A stretch of 64,000 bases of DNA from Gammaproteobacteria bacterium Ga0077554. Lineage in GTDB: Bacteria > Pseudomonadota > Gammaproteobacteria > Ga0077554 > Ga007554. The notes beneath the pieces were generated by a model. The model worked only from the letters and a program-made list of their open reading frames with translations. It was not told the DNA's origin and did no database searches. The position numbers and the translations under genes were made by a program. Shown here one piece after another: positions 43,686-53,232 of the stretch. How positions within the stretch are numbered: the stretch's first letter is position 1; each line of letters begins with the position of its first letter. The stretch is taken from positions 113,784-177,783 of the forward strand of contig LNFF01000008.1 in the NCBI GenBank assembly GCA_001464585.1. The letters are read 5' to 3'.

Positions 43686-44067
43686 GTATTTTGCCCAGGG
43701 CGCTAAGCTCTCGGTTAAGTAATTCCTCGTTACCCAGATTCAGTTCTACAAAACGCCGCAGGTAAGTGATGCTGTCGATATCGATGTCAATGCAGTTCAA
43801 GCCGATGCGGTGTTCTTCAATGTGTGCGACGGAGGTTTGCATTTTAATCTGAGCTTCATCGTCACCCAACGATATTTTCAATAGACACGAATCGCCGGAT
43901 TTTCCTTCCCATGTAGGGGGACGTTCTATTAATGCGCCACGCAGTGACAGGTCAATGAGCTTGCTGTGCCAGTGATAACCTGCACATAACATCTCAGCTT
44001 TGGCATCGAAAGGAATGCGTTTAAAGCGCCGCTGTTCTGTATCAGGTTTGCTGGTGTTCATGCACAC
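43675..44067 (-). CDS. PilZ-domain protein
   Basis: A 130-residue single-domain protein. The c-di-GMP-binding motifs RRFKRIPFDAKAEM (R-x3-R) and LIDLSLRGALIE (D-x-S-x2-G) are both present, so c-di-GMP binding is likely. Small PilZ proteins act as adaptors for motility or exopolysaccharide control. It lies between dapE (5 bp upstream) and the methyltransferase gene (overlapping), which gives no functional clue, but the bcsA-like enzyme at 60 kb also has a PilZ domain, so c-di-GMP signalling operates in this organism. Confidence 0.9.
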   Translation of the reverse strand: MCMNTSKPDTEQRRFKRIPFDAKAEMLCAGYHWHSKLIDLSLRGALIERPPTWEGKSGDSCLLKISLGDDEAQIKMQTSVAHIEEHRIGLNCIDIDIDSITYLRRFVELNLGNEELLNRELSALGKIHEQ

Positions 44068-44072
44068 TCCCC

Positions 44073-45592
<1,520 letters not shown>

Positions 45593-46175
45593 CCCAATCT
45601 TTCAGTTTTCAAGCAGGACTAATTGTATAATAAAAACTGCTGCAAATTCACGGTAAGTAACAGTCCAGGCTGTACGAGAAGTATTACGTATGAGTAACCC
45701 GCTGTTGTGGCAGATGACTGAACCCATGGGGACGGCGCGCGCCTTGGTTGCAGGGGGGGATGCAAAAAACCCTGAAAATAGAAAGGCCCGACTTGCATGC
45801 AGAGGTCGGGTCGGGTTCAGTACATTTAAGGCTACTTAACAGTATCGCCTGGCTTTGGCGAAGCTGTATCAGGTTCGTTGCCCCCATCGCCAGTCGCTTT
45901 GCTGACGTCCTTTATTCCTAACTTTTCACCAACGTGCTTCCGTCGGAAGCACGTTGTCTTATCTGGATGGCAAATCCTCCGTAGCTTTCAGAAAATACGT
46001 CTCCAAAAAGAGACACTAAAACCAATTAAAAATCATGTAGATATGAAAATCTCTTGAAATTGTGTCCCAGCATGGCAACGCTTTTTGTGTGTTTTGCAAT
46101 CATTGTTCTTCGGCTTCCCCCTAACATTTCAATGATTACTCGTAACTTGTTAATATAAAAAGTAATAATTTTTAT
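45593..46175. other. Intergenic stretch with palindrome and ORF remnant
   Basis: No complete gene is visible in these 580 bp. A perfect 11-bp hairpin lies at 45931-45955 (AACGTGCTTCC/GGAAGCACGTT, loop GTC). On the minus strand a frame of about 50 codons without a usable start ends at 45832 (GDGGNEPDTASPKPGDTVK then stop) and is followed by a C+G-rich hairpin (CCCGAC/GTCGGG, 45787-45810). This could be the tail of a decayed small gene. Confidence 0.4.
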
Positions 46176-46191
46176 TGGCACGCCCTTTGCT
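46176..46191 (+). promoter_or_regulatory. Sigma-54 promoter upstream of the EF-hand gene
   Basis: TTGGCACGCCCTTTGCTTA has GG at 46177-46178 and GC at 46189-46190 with 10 bases between and matches TGGCAC-N5-TTGC completely. The expected start near 46202 leaves a leader of about 260 bases before the next recognised gene. Confidence 0.8.
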
Positions 46192-46201
46192 TATTTGTAA
46201 T

Positions 46202-46284
46202 GCAAGGATGTTAGGGCGCCCACGGATGGGTAATTTACCCACTATTTTCAGGAAATATATGCTTTCCCATGGATGGGTTTTTTT
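46202..46284 (+). promoter_or_regulatory. Leader with two similar hexaloop hairpins
   Basis: CCC-ACGGAT-GGG (46219-46230) and CCC-ATGGAT-GGG (46266-46277) are near-identical small hairpins, the second followed by seven T residues. Each hexaloop has A at position 1 and G at position 4, as in ANTAR targets, but the stems are only 3 bp. A regulatory role is speculative. Confidence 0.35.
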
Positions 46285-46462
46285 GATTTACGTGAAGAGG
46301 CGGAAGAATTTTGAAGTTGTTCTCAAAAATGTCGGATCAACATTATCTTTAAATTTCTGTAGCTTCTAATGAATTTTATAGAACACCCTTGATCTGAGTG
46401 GTTTAAGCGACGAGGATGATGTAATGGATAGACCACTTTTTCGAAAGAAGAGGACACTATTT

Positions 46463-46753
46463 ATGTACCATAGAGAAAATGTATTTTTGAACTGGGTGCT
46501 GGTTGGGTTGCTGATTATTTCGGGTGCTGCATTTGCGCAAGGCATCATGGGTGATGTTAAACAACATATGCCTGATTACATCAAGCTTGATCTTGATGCA
46601 GATGGTTTCATCACACTTGCCGAAGCCCGGCAGGTGCCTGAGTTGGTGGAAAAGTTTGGTCAAGTAGATGTTGATGGCGACAGGAAGTTGAATACGGCTG
46701 AATATGCGGAATATCAGGCTCTGCTGAAAAGAAAGGCTTCCACAAGCGGTTAA
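46463..46753 (+). CDS. Small exported EF-hand protein
   Basis: From the ATG at 46463 this is a 96-residue protein with a signal peptide (MYHRENVFLNWVLVGLLIIS, cleaved after AFA). Two EF-hand-type calcium loops follow: DLDADGFITLAEA (about residues 43-55) and DVDGDRKLNTAEY (about residues 68-80). Both have acidic residues at loop positions 1, 3 and 5; a Glu at 12 closes each. It is probably a periplasmic Ca2+-binding protein. An in-frame ATG at 46424 would add 13 basic residues and cannot be excluded. The nearest promoter is the sigma-54 site at 46176-46191, an unusual setting for such a gene. A terminator follows. Confidence 0.8.
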   Translation: MYHRENVFLNWVLVGLLIISGAAFAQGIMGDVKQHMPDYIKLDLDADGFITLAEARQVPELVEKFGQVDVDGDRKLNTAEYAEYQALLKRKASTSG

Positions 46754-46830
46754 TCGATTTTCTTAACGAGAGTTTCTCTGTCTTTTTCAAATTTGAAAAT
46801 TACGACAGATCCGGTGTTTTACCCCCCTTG

Positions 46831-46856
46831 CGCGGCTGAATAAGCCGCGTTTTTTT
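46831..46856 (+). terminator. Intrinsic terminator after the EF-hand gene
   Basis: CGCGGCT (46831-46837), loop GAATA, AGCCGCG (46843-46849), then seven T residues. Confidence 0.92.
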
Positions 46857-47038
46857 GCCTTTAAAAAAGCTTTATGTGCAAGGTGAGCGAGAAAGTTGCC
46901 AGACTCGCGTCTTTTCTCATATAGCTTCGCCAACTGTTACGGCTGCGCCCCTCGCTTTAGGGTTACTCTTTGTTTCTGTTCATGATAATATTATTTAGTA
47001 ATCATCGCGCCACAAAATAACCGGGGGTTTGCCTGACT

Positions 47039-47485
47039 GTGCAACAATTTCAATGGCCGGTACGGGTTTACTATGAAGATACGGACAGTGGTGGCGTAGT
47101 TTATTACGCTAATTACCTGAAATTTATGGAGCGGGCGAGGAGTGAGTGGTTACGGAGCCTGAACATCGAGCAGGATAGGCTGCTGGCCAATGAGGGAATA
47201 ATCTTCGTGGTTAGAGCGGCACATATCGAGTATCTTAAGCCAGCGCGTTTTAATGATATGCTTGATGTAAGTGTGGCGGTGGCGCAATGTGGGCGGGCCA
47301 GTGTAACTTTTGAGCAGCAGGTGACGCAGCGTATTGCCGAAATGCCCGCGGCTGCTTACCATCAAACATCTCTGTTGTGCTGTAGCGGGCGGATTAAAAT
47401 TGCCTGTCTGGATAGCACGACAAGGCGCGCCTGTCATATCCCCCCTTTGATTCTCGCAAAATTTTCTGTTGGAGATGTTTCGTGA
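47039..47485 (+). CDS. ybgC: Tol-Pal-associated acyl-CoA thioesterase YbgC
   Basis: A 148-residue hotdog-fold protein. The YbgC signature is VYYEDTDSGGVVYYANYLKF with the catalytic Asp, followed by MERARSEWLRSL. It hydrolyses short acyl-CoA or acyl-ACP thioesters. The start is GTG 47039; the ribosome binding site is weak. The last 45 residues (AAAYHQTSLLCCSGRIKIAC and the CHIPPLI end) still fit the family but look divergent. Its stop overlaps the tolQ start by 4 bp (GTGA), as expected for the first gene of the Tol-Pal operon. Confidence 0.92.
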   Translation: MQQFQWPVRVYYEDTDSGGVVYYANYLKFMERARSEWLRSLNIEQDRLLANEGIIFVVRAAHIEYLKPARFNDMLDVSVAVAQCGRASVTFEQQVTQRIAEMPAAAYHQTSLLCCSGRIKIACLDSTTRRACHIPPLILAKFSVGDVS

Positions 47486-48168
47486 CTGCTGATTTGTCGT
47501 TGTTTAATCTGGTAGTAAGCGCCAGTGTCGTGGTGCAATTGGTGATGTTGTTGTTGCTGGTAATATCAGTGGTGTCATGGACCATGATTTTCCGCAAATG
47601 GACGGCGATGAAAAATGCGCGCAAGACAGCCATTGCGTTTGAAACGCGGTTTTGGTCAGGCAGCGATTTAAGCAGTTTGTACCGGGAAGTCACGCAGAAG
47701 CAGGGTGCTTTGTCCGGGTTGGAAGGCATCTTTGGCGCGGGCTTCAAAGAGTTTGCGCAATTACGCAAGCAAACCGGCGCCGAGCCGATGGCGGTGGTGG
47801 AAGGCGCACAGCGTGCCATGCGTGTGGCGTTGAGCCGCGAGATCGACGCACTGGAAACGCATTTACCGTTTTTGGCGACGGTGGGTTCCACCAGTCCTTA
47901 TATCGGTCTGTTTGGTACGGTATGGGGCATCATGAATTCATTCCGTGGCTTGGGCAATGTGCATCAGGCCACACTGGCGATGGTCGCGCCGGGTATTGCC
48001 GAGGCGTTGATTGCTACCGCCATGGGGCTATTTGCGGCGATTCCGGCGGTGATTGCTTATAATCGTTATAACAACGATGTGGAGCGCCTGATTAACCGTT
48101 ACGAAACCTTTCTTGAAGAATTTTCCACGTTGTTGCAGCGCCATGCGCATCAGAGCGGGGGAGGGTAA
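47482..48168 (+). CDS. tolQ: Tol-Pal system protein TolQ
   Basis: A 228-residue inner-membrane protein of the TolQ/ExbB/MotA family with three membrane segments: VVVQLVMLLLLVISVVSWTM near residue 20, LPFLATVGSTSPYIGLFGTV near residue 135 and IAEALIATAMGLFAAIPAVI near residue 175. Together with TolR it forms the proton-driven motor that energises TolA during outer-membrane constriction at division. GTG start overlapping ybgC; tolR begins 4 bp after it. Confidence 0.96.
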   Translation: MTADLSLFNLVVSASVVVQLVMLLLLVISVVSWTMIFRKWTAMKNARKTAIAFETRFWSGSDLSSLYREVTQKQGALSGLEGIFGAGFKEFAQLRKQTGAEPMAVVEGAQRAMRVALSREIDALETHLPFLATVGSTSPYIGLFGTVWGIMNSFRGLGNVHQATLAMVAPGIAEALIATAMGLFAAIPAVIAYNRYNNDVERLINRYETFLEEFSTLLQRHAHQSGGG

Positions 48169-48171
48169 CCC

Positions 48172-48606
48172 ATGGCACGGCAACGCATTCGCAAGCGCCC
48201 CATGGCCGAAATCAATGTAGTGCCTTACATTGATGTGATGTTGGTGCTGCTGGTGATTTTCATGATTACCGCACCTTTACTTACCCAGGGCGTCAAAGTG
48301 GAGCTACCCCAGGCTGATGCGGAAGCGGTGGAAAGTACCAATGATGCGCCATTGATCGTTACCGTCGATGCCGCAGGAAATTATCATCTGAATATTGGCG
48401 ACGATACGCGCAAGGGAATTGGCGCAGAGGTGTTAAAAAAGCGCGTTGCTACGGTGCTGCGACGCAAACCTGGAATTCAGGTGTTGGTGCGCGGTGACAG
48501 GGATGTGAATTACGGCAAGGTAGTGCGGGCCATGACGCTGTTGAAACAGGCTGGCGTAGAAAGTGTGGGATTGGTGACAGAGCCTGCAGATAACGCATCC
48601 AAATAA
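48172..48606 (+). CDS. tolR: Tol-Pal system protein TolR
   Basis: A 144-residue protein with a short basic cytosolic start (MARQRIRKRPMAEINVVPYI), one membrane helix carrying the essential Asp (DVMLVLLVIFMITAPLL) and a periplasmic beta-alpha domain ending in a helix near VVRAMTLLKQAGVESVGLVT. ExbD/TolR family. It couples proton flow to TolA movement with TolQ. Confidence 0.96.
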   Translation: MARQRIRKRPMAEINVVPYIDVMLVLLVIFMITAPLLTQGVKVELPQADAEAVESTNDAPLIVTVDAAGNYHLNIGDDTRKGIGAEVLKKRVATVLRRKPGIQVLVRGDRDVNYGKVVRAMTLLKQAGVESVGLVTEPADNASK

Positions 48607-48661
48607 TCATCATGCTGAAAAACGGTGATTGGAATCTACACGTCCGCATGACTATACCTGC

Positions 48662-49543
48662 ATGACCACCAAGGCATCCTCAAATTCACGTGCGGTAATT
48701 TACGCAATTCTGGTGCATGTGGCGCTCATTGCATTGCTGGGAGTGAGCCTGGACTGGACGCCTAAAATAACCGCGCAACCGCAAATCCAGGCCATGAACG
48801 CCGTCGTTATTGATGACTCGCAGTTGATTGAAAAAAAGCGCGCTCAACAACAGGCTGAGCAGCGCAAACAGGAAAACGAGCGCTTGCAGGCGCTGAAAGA
48901 ACAACAGCTTCTTGAGGAACCCCGTATAGAACAAAGGCAGGAAGAACGTATTAAAGAAATCAAGGAAAAAGAGCGGGAAAAACGTGCTGTTGTCGAGCAG
49001 GGTAAAATTAAAAAACAGCAGGAAGACCTGCGCGAAGCCAAGCTGAAAACAGCGCAGGAAGAGCAGGCCAGAAAAATAAAACAAGCCGACAAGCAACGCT
49101 CTGAACTGGAAGCAAAGCGTAAAGCCGAAGCAGAACGCCAGATTGAACAAAGGCGCCGCGTTGAAGACAAACGCCGCATTGAAGCAGAAGAGGAAGCCTT
49201 GCAGGAACAGCTTGCGGCAGAGCAGCAGCGCCGCGATAGTGATCGGGAAAAACTGGCAAATGCGGCGTTGGCTAAATTCAGCGCGCTGATCAAGCAAAAA
49301 GTGCAGCGTAACTGGTTGCGCCCACAAACTGCGCGGCAGGGCATGTCATGCACAGTGCTGGTACGTTTGACTGACAAAGGCGAAGTACTTCTGGCGCGTG
49401 TGGTGAAAAGCAGTGGTGATACTGCGTATGACCGTTCGGTAGAAGCCGCAGTCTATAAGGCCTCGCCATTGCCATTACCTCCAGATGTAACATTGTTTGA
49501 GTATTTTCGTGAAATTAATTTTGTTTTCAAACCTGAAGGATAG
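48662..49543 (+). CDS. tolA: Cell envelope integrity protein TolA
   Basis: A 293-residue protein with the TolA layout: one N-terminal membrane helix (AVIYAILVHVALIALLGVSL), a long Lys/Glu/Gln-rich helical rod (about residues 50-210, for example RQEERIKEIKEKEREKRAVV), and a C-terminal TonB-like domain (LIKQKVQRNWLRPQTARQG, SCTVLVRLTDKGEVLLARVV). The rod spans the periplasm and the last domain contacts TolB and Pal. The ATG at 48662 fits the family; a TTG 33 bp upstream is in frame but less likely. Confidence 0.93.
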   Translation: MTTKASSNSRAVIYAILVHVALIALLGVSLDWTPKITAQPQIQAMNAVVIDDSQLIEKKRAQQQAEQRKQENERLQALKEQQLLEEPRIEQRQEERIKEIKEKEREKRAVVEQGKIKKQQEDLREAKLKTAQEEQARKIKQADKQRSELEAKRKAEAERQIEQRRRVEDKRRIEAEEEALQEQLAAEQQRRDSDREKLANAALAKFSALIKQKVQRNWLRPQTARQGMSCTVLVRLTDKGEVLLARVVKSSGDTAYDRSVEAAVYKASPLPLPPDVTLFEYFREINFVFKPEG

Positions 49544-49549
49544 GGTCTA

Positions 49550-50863
49550 ATGCTGCGGAAAATTATGTTGCTTTTATTGTTGGGTACCGCGCTCACACAC
49601 CCCGTGCGTGCTGCGCTGACGATTGAAATTACCGGTGGCACTGAAGGCGCGCAGCCTATCGCTATTGTGCCGTTTGCCTGGGATGGGCAGGATGCCCTGC
49701 CGGCGGATGTGGCAGAGATTGTGGCGGCCGATCTGCATCGTAGCGGTGCATTTTCACCCTTGCCTAAAGCGGATCTGATTTCCCAACCGCATGAAGGTGC
49801 GCAGATTAATTTTGCGGATTGGCGTGTGTTAGGCGCGCCCAATATCGTTGTCGGTAAAATACGTCCTTCCGGCAACGGTTACATGGTGCAATTTCAATTG
49901 TTTGATGTTTTTAAAGGCGCCCAGATTACCGGTTATAGCATGGCGTCGAGCGCGCAAGAGTTGCGCCGTACCGCACATCAAATCAGCGATTTGATTTATG
50001 AGGTTTTAACGGGCAAGCCGGGGGCTTTTGCGACGCGCATTGCCTATGTAACCGAGGTGGTGACAAACGGCAAGAGCCGTTATTCGCTGAATGTGGCGGA
50101 TGCCGACGGCTACAATCCGATTCCTATCCTGCATTCTCCGTCACCCTTGATGTCGCCGAGCTGGTCACCGGATGGTAAGCGCTTGGCCTATGTTTCATTT
50201 GAGCGGCGTCGCTCAGAAATTTATATTCATGATCTTGCGACACGCAAGCGCGATCGGGTGGCTTCTTCGCAGGGGCTTAATAGTGCGCCGGCATGGTCCC
50301 CCGATGGTCAGCGTCTGGCGCTGGTATTGTCCAAGGATGGGAACCCTGAAATTTATATTTTAAATATCAAAAATAACAGCTTGCAACGGGTTACAAACAA
50401 CCCGGCGATTGATACCGAACCGGGCTGGATGCCGGATGGCACCCGCTTGGTGTTCACTTCAGACCGTGGTGGTAAACCGCAGATTTATCAGGTATCCCTG
50501 AATGCCAATGGTAATGGCGGTAAACCGCAACGTTTGACGTTTGAAGGTGACTATAATGCGCATGGGGTGGTTTCGCCTGATGGCCGCTCACTGGTAATGG
50601 TGCATGGGCAAGGGAATCGTTACCGAATTGCTGTCCAGGATTTGTCCAGCAAGGATCTGCGCATTTTAACGGATACACGCCTTGACGAATCTCCAAGTTT
50701 TGCGCCTAATGGTGCTATAATTATTTATTCAACTGAAGTGAACAATCGCGGCGTATTGGCAATGGTATCCTTGGATGGAGCGGTTCGCCAGCGACTCACC
50801 CAGACAGAAGGCGATGCGCGTGAGCCTGCGTGGGGCCCGCGTACCCATCGTATTAAACCTTGA
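49550..50863 (+). CDS. tolB: Tol-Pal system beta-propeller protein TolB
   Basis: A 437-residue periplasmic protein. A signal peptide (MLLLLLGTALTHPVRA) is followed by a two-lobed N-terminal domain (PIAIVPFAWDGQDALPADVA) and a six-bladed propeller with repeated WSPDGKRLAYVSFE- and MPDGTRLVFTSDRGGKPQIY-type blades. It binds Pal and TolA. It begins 6 bp after the tolA stop. Confidence 0.97.
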   Translation: MLRKIMLLLLLGTALTHPVRAALTIEITGGTEGAQPIAIVPFAWDGQDALPADVAEIVAADLHRSGAFSPLPKADLISQPHEGAQINFADWRVLGAPNIVVGKIRPSGNGYMVQFQLFDVFKGAQITGYSMASSAQELRRTAHQISDLIYEVLTGKPGAFATRIAYVTEVVTNGKSRYSLNVADADGYNPIPILHSPSPLMSPSWSPDGKRLAYVSFERRRSEIYIHDLATRKRDRVASSQGLNSAPAWSPDGQRLALVLSKDGNPEIYILNIKNNSLQRVTNNPAIDTEPGWMPDGTRLVFTSDRGGKPQIYQVSLNANGNGGKPQRLTFEGDYNAHGVVSPDGRSLVMVHGQGNRYRIAVQDLSSKDLRILTDTRLDESPSFAPNGAIIIYSTEVNNRGVLAMVSLDGAVRQRLTQTEGDAREPAWGPRTHRIKP

Positions 50864-50896
50864 TAAATGTATACAGAAAAATAGGAGTGTTTTTTC

Positions 50897-51466
50897 ATGA
50901 AGAGTTATATGAAGTTGCTGGTGGTCTTGATGCCTGTAGTCGTGCTGGCCGGATGTGCGTCGCCCAAAGTGGCGCAAAAACCCGCCCCCGTAGAAGATCG
51001 TACCGCGCCTGAAACAACGCCCTCCGCGACGCCATCAACACCCGCTACACCGGGTGTTGAAGTGCTTGCCGCGCCTGACAAAGAAAATTTTGCGGGAGAA
51101 GAATTGGTTGATCCATTAAAAGATGCGACAGGTTTACTGGCGAACAAGACCATCTACTTTGAATATGATAGCAGTGAAATTCAGGAAGAGGGGCGTGCCA
51201 TTGTTGAAGCCCACGCCGCTAACCTGGTTAAAAATCCCAAGCTAATGGTAATGCTGGAAGGCCATGCGGATGAACGCGGGTCACGTGAATACAATCTTGC
51301 GCTCGGTGAAAACCGCGCCAAAGCGGTGCAGCAATTGATGCAGCTTAAAGGTGTACCTGCACAGCAGGTGGATGTAGTCAGCTTTGGCGAAGAACGCCCG
51401 GCAGATATGGGGCATGGAGATGATGCGTGGGCCAAAAATCGTCGTGTCGAACTGATTTTCAAATAA
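50897..51466 (+). CDS. pal: Peptidoglycan-associated lipoprotein Pal
   Basis: A 189-residue lipoprotein. The lipobox VVLAGCAS places the lipidated Cys near residue 21, followed by a Pro/Thr/Ala-rich linker and an OmpA-like domain (KTIYFEYDSSEIQEEGRAIV, LEGHADERGSREYNLALGEN, KNRRVELIFK). The Asp and Arg residues that bind meso-diaminopimelate are in these motifs. It anchors the outer membrane to peptidoglycan. AGGAGTG precedes the ATG. Confidence 0.97.
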   Translation: MKSYMKLLVVLMPVVVLAGCASPKVAQKPAPVEDRTAPETTPSATPSTPATPGVEVLAAPDKENFAGEELVDPLKDATGLLANKTIYFEYDSSEIQEEGRAIVEAHAANLVKNPKLMVMLEGHADERGSREYNLALGENRAKAVQQLMQLKGVPAQQVDVVSFGEERPADMGHGDDAWAKNRRVELIFK

Positions 51467-51484
51467 TCTTCCGCACATAATCTT

Positions 51485-52387
51485 ATGAAAAAATGGTGGA
51501 CTTCCGCACGCACGGCCGCACTGGCTCTGGCAAGTTTGTGCTCAATTGCCGGGATCATGACCAATGCCAGCGCGGCTGCGCCGATCGTGAATCCACCTTC
51601 GTCTTCTTCCGTAATTATCGCGGCGCCTGCAGCGCCCGATAAAATAGCAGCGCTCGAAGCTCGTATTGCCAGGTTGGAGCAATTGCTGGAAAGCCAGGCG
51701 TTGGCAGATATGCTGGTGCAATTGACAAAATTGCAATCAGAAACCCAACGCCTTAATGGTGATGCGGAGTTACAGACACACGAGATTGACGGGCTTAAAA
51801 AACGTCAGCGTGACGCTTATCTTGATATAGACCGCCGTTTGCGTGAAATTGAAAAGGGATTAGTGGCCAAAGAAGCCGTGGCTGCTTCAGAAAAAAATTC
51901 CTTGTCAGAGGTTTCACCCAGCCCGCCAGCCGCTGCCACGCCGCTGTTAACAACACCGCCGGGAGCCGTTCCCCCACCTGTGGCCAACGCATCAGATATA
52001 TCACGTGAACAAATCATGTATCAACGTGCCCTGGATGCTTTGAAAAAGGGGCGTCATGATCAGGCTATTAGCGATTTTCAGGATTTTCTCACCCATTACC
52101 CCAAAAGCGAATTCGCCAGTAATGCTTACTATTGGCTGGGCGAAGCCAATTACGCTATGCGCCGTTATGAAGCGGCGATAACCCATTTCAAAAAAGTAAT
52201 CAATACCTACCCTGGCAGTAGCAAAGTGGCTGACTCGACACTCAAACTGGGGTTCGCCTACCATGAGTTGGGCGAACGTGAGCAAGCGCGCAAAATATTA
52301 AGCGATGTTGTTTCCCGCTACCCCAATACCCGGGTTGCCCAATTTGCCACGGAACGCTTGCAGAAAATAAAAAGCGACAGTAATTAA
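51485..52387 (+). CDS. cpoB: Cell division coordinator CpoB (YbgF)
   Basis: A 300-residue periplasmic protein: signal peptide, an N-terminal coiled coil (KIAALEARIARLEQLLESQA), a Pro/Ala/Thr linker and TPR repeats in the last 130 residues (YQRALDALKKGRHDQAISDF, YYWLGEANYAMRRYEAAITH). CpoB links peptidoglycan synthesis with Tol-Pal-driven outer membrane constriction. It is the last gene of the Tol-Pal group; queE follows. Confidence 0.94.
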   Translation: MKKWWTSARTAALALASLCSIAGIMTNASAAAPIVNPPSSSSVIIAAPAAPDKIAALEARIARLEQLLESQALADMLVQLTKLQSETQRLNGDAELQTHEIDGLKKRQRDAYLDIDRRLREIEKGLVAKEAVAASEKNSLSEVSPSPPAAATPLLTTPPGAVPPPVANASDISREQIMYQRALDALKKGRHDQAISDFQDFLTHYPKSEFASNAYYWLGEANYAMRRYEAAITHFKKVINTYPGSSKVADSTLKLGFAYHELGEREQARKILSDVVSRYPNTRVAQFATERLQKIKSDSN

Positions 52388-52472
52388 ATTACGCGCCGTC
52401 ATGCAACCAATACTTCAAGAAGCTTCATCGGTCTCGCCACACCCCCTGCAAACTACGCAATCCAGAGTCAGG

Positions 52473-53213
52473 ATGAGCCTGCGCATCACGGAAATATTTT
52501 ACTCGCTGCAAGGTGAAACACGCACGGCTGGTTTACCCACAGTATTTGTGCGCCTCACCGGGTGTCCACTACGTTGTCAATATTGTGATACTGCGTATGC
52601 GTTTCAGGGCGGACAATCCATGTTGCTGCCCGATATACTTGCTCAAGTGGCGCACTATTCGCCGCACAGGGATGTGCAAGTGCCGCAGGCGGTCGCTCCC
52701 GGCATCCTGCCTCCCTCGACACTAGTGCATCCATGCACGTCGCAGGACGCGCAGGAGCGGCCGCCGCGCTATGTTACCGTGACTGGCGGCGAACCCCTGG
52801 CACAAAAAAACTGCCTCGACTTATTGGCTGCGCTGTGCGATGCGGGATATGAAGTGTCATTGGAAACCAGCGGTGCTTTAGATATATCAGCGGTTGATGC
52901 GCGTGTGAGCAAAGTCGTGGATATCAAAACGCCCGCGTCTGATGAGTCAGATAAAAACCTGTATGGCAATATTGAGTATCTTACCCCGCGTGACCACATA
53001 AAGTTTGTATTATGCAGCCGGGAAGATTATCTGTGGGCAAAAGATATTATGGCGCGTTATAACTTGCCGGCACGCTGCGAAATACTGTTTTCACCCAGCC
53101 ACCAGCAAATATCAGCGACATTGTTAGCCGACTGGATTTTACAAGACCACTTGCCGGTGCGCTTGCAAATTCAGTTACACAAATATTTGTGGGGCAATAC
53201 GCCGGGTAAATAG
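52473..53213 (+). CDS. queE: 7-carboxy-7-deazaguanine synthase QueE with an insertion
   Basis: A 246-residue radical-SAM enzyme beginning MSLRITEIFYSLQGETRTAG. The cluster motif is C-x3-C-x2-C in GCPLRCQYCDTAYAF; VTVTGGEPLAQ and the SLETSGALDI strand follow. It makes 7-carboxy-7-deazaguanine in queuosine synthesis. Between residues about 65 and 98 there is a Pro-rich segment not expected in the family (AVAPGILPPSTLVHPCTSQD and neighbours); its DNA matches dispersed repeat family 2, inserted in frame. An upstream ATG at 52401 would add 24 non-conserved residues. queC follows 20 bp later. Confidence 0.9.
   Translation: MSLRITEIFYSLQGETRTAGLPTVFVRLTGCPLRCQYCDTAYAFQGGQSMLLPDILAQVAHYSPHRDVQVPQAVAPGILPPSTLVHPCTSQDAQERPPRYVTVTGGEPLAQKNCLDLLAALCDAGYEVSLETSGALDISAVDARVSKVVDIKTPASDESDKNLYGNIEYLTPRDHIKFVLCSREDYLWAKDIMARYNLPARCEILFSPSHQQISATLLADWILQDHLPVRLQIQLHKYLWGNTPGK
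52691..52744. repeat. Dispersed repeat family 2, copy C, inside queE
   Basis: GGTCGCTCCCGGCATCCTGC and the following GTGCATCCATGCACGTCGC core match the intergenic copy at 40253-40306 at about 46 of 54 positions. Here the repeat is translated as part of queE without a stop codon. Flanking bases to about 52765 may also belong to the inserted segment. Confidence 0.8.
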
Positions 53214-53232
53214 GGCGTATGCCCGGTAAATA

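Noticed and set aside
45684..45887. A 67-codon minus-strand frame near the arsC-like gene
   Set aside because: It overlaps the hairpin-rich intergenic region and shows no protein-like pattern.
46175..46369. A 64-codon frame downstream of the sigma-54 promoter
   Set aside because: It starts inside the promoter. A shorter version from 46208 has a poor ribosome binding site and no motif; the region looks more like an untranslated leader.
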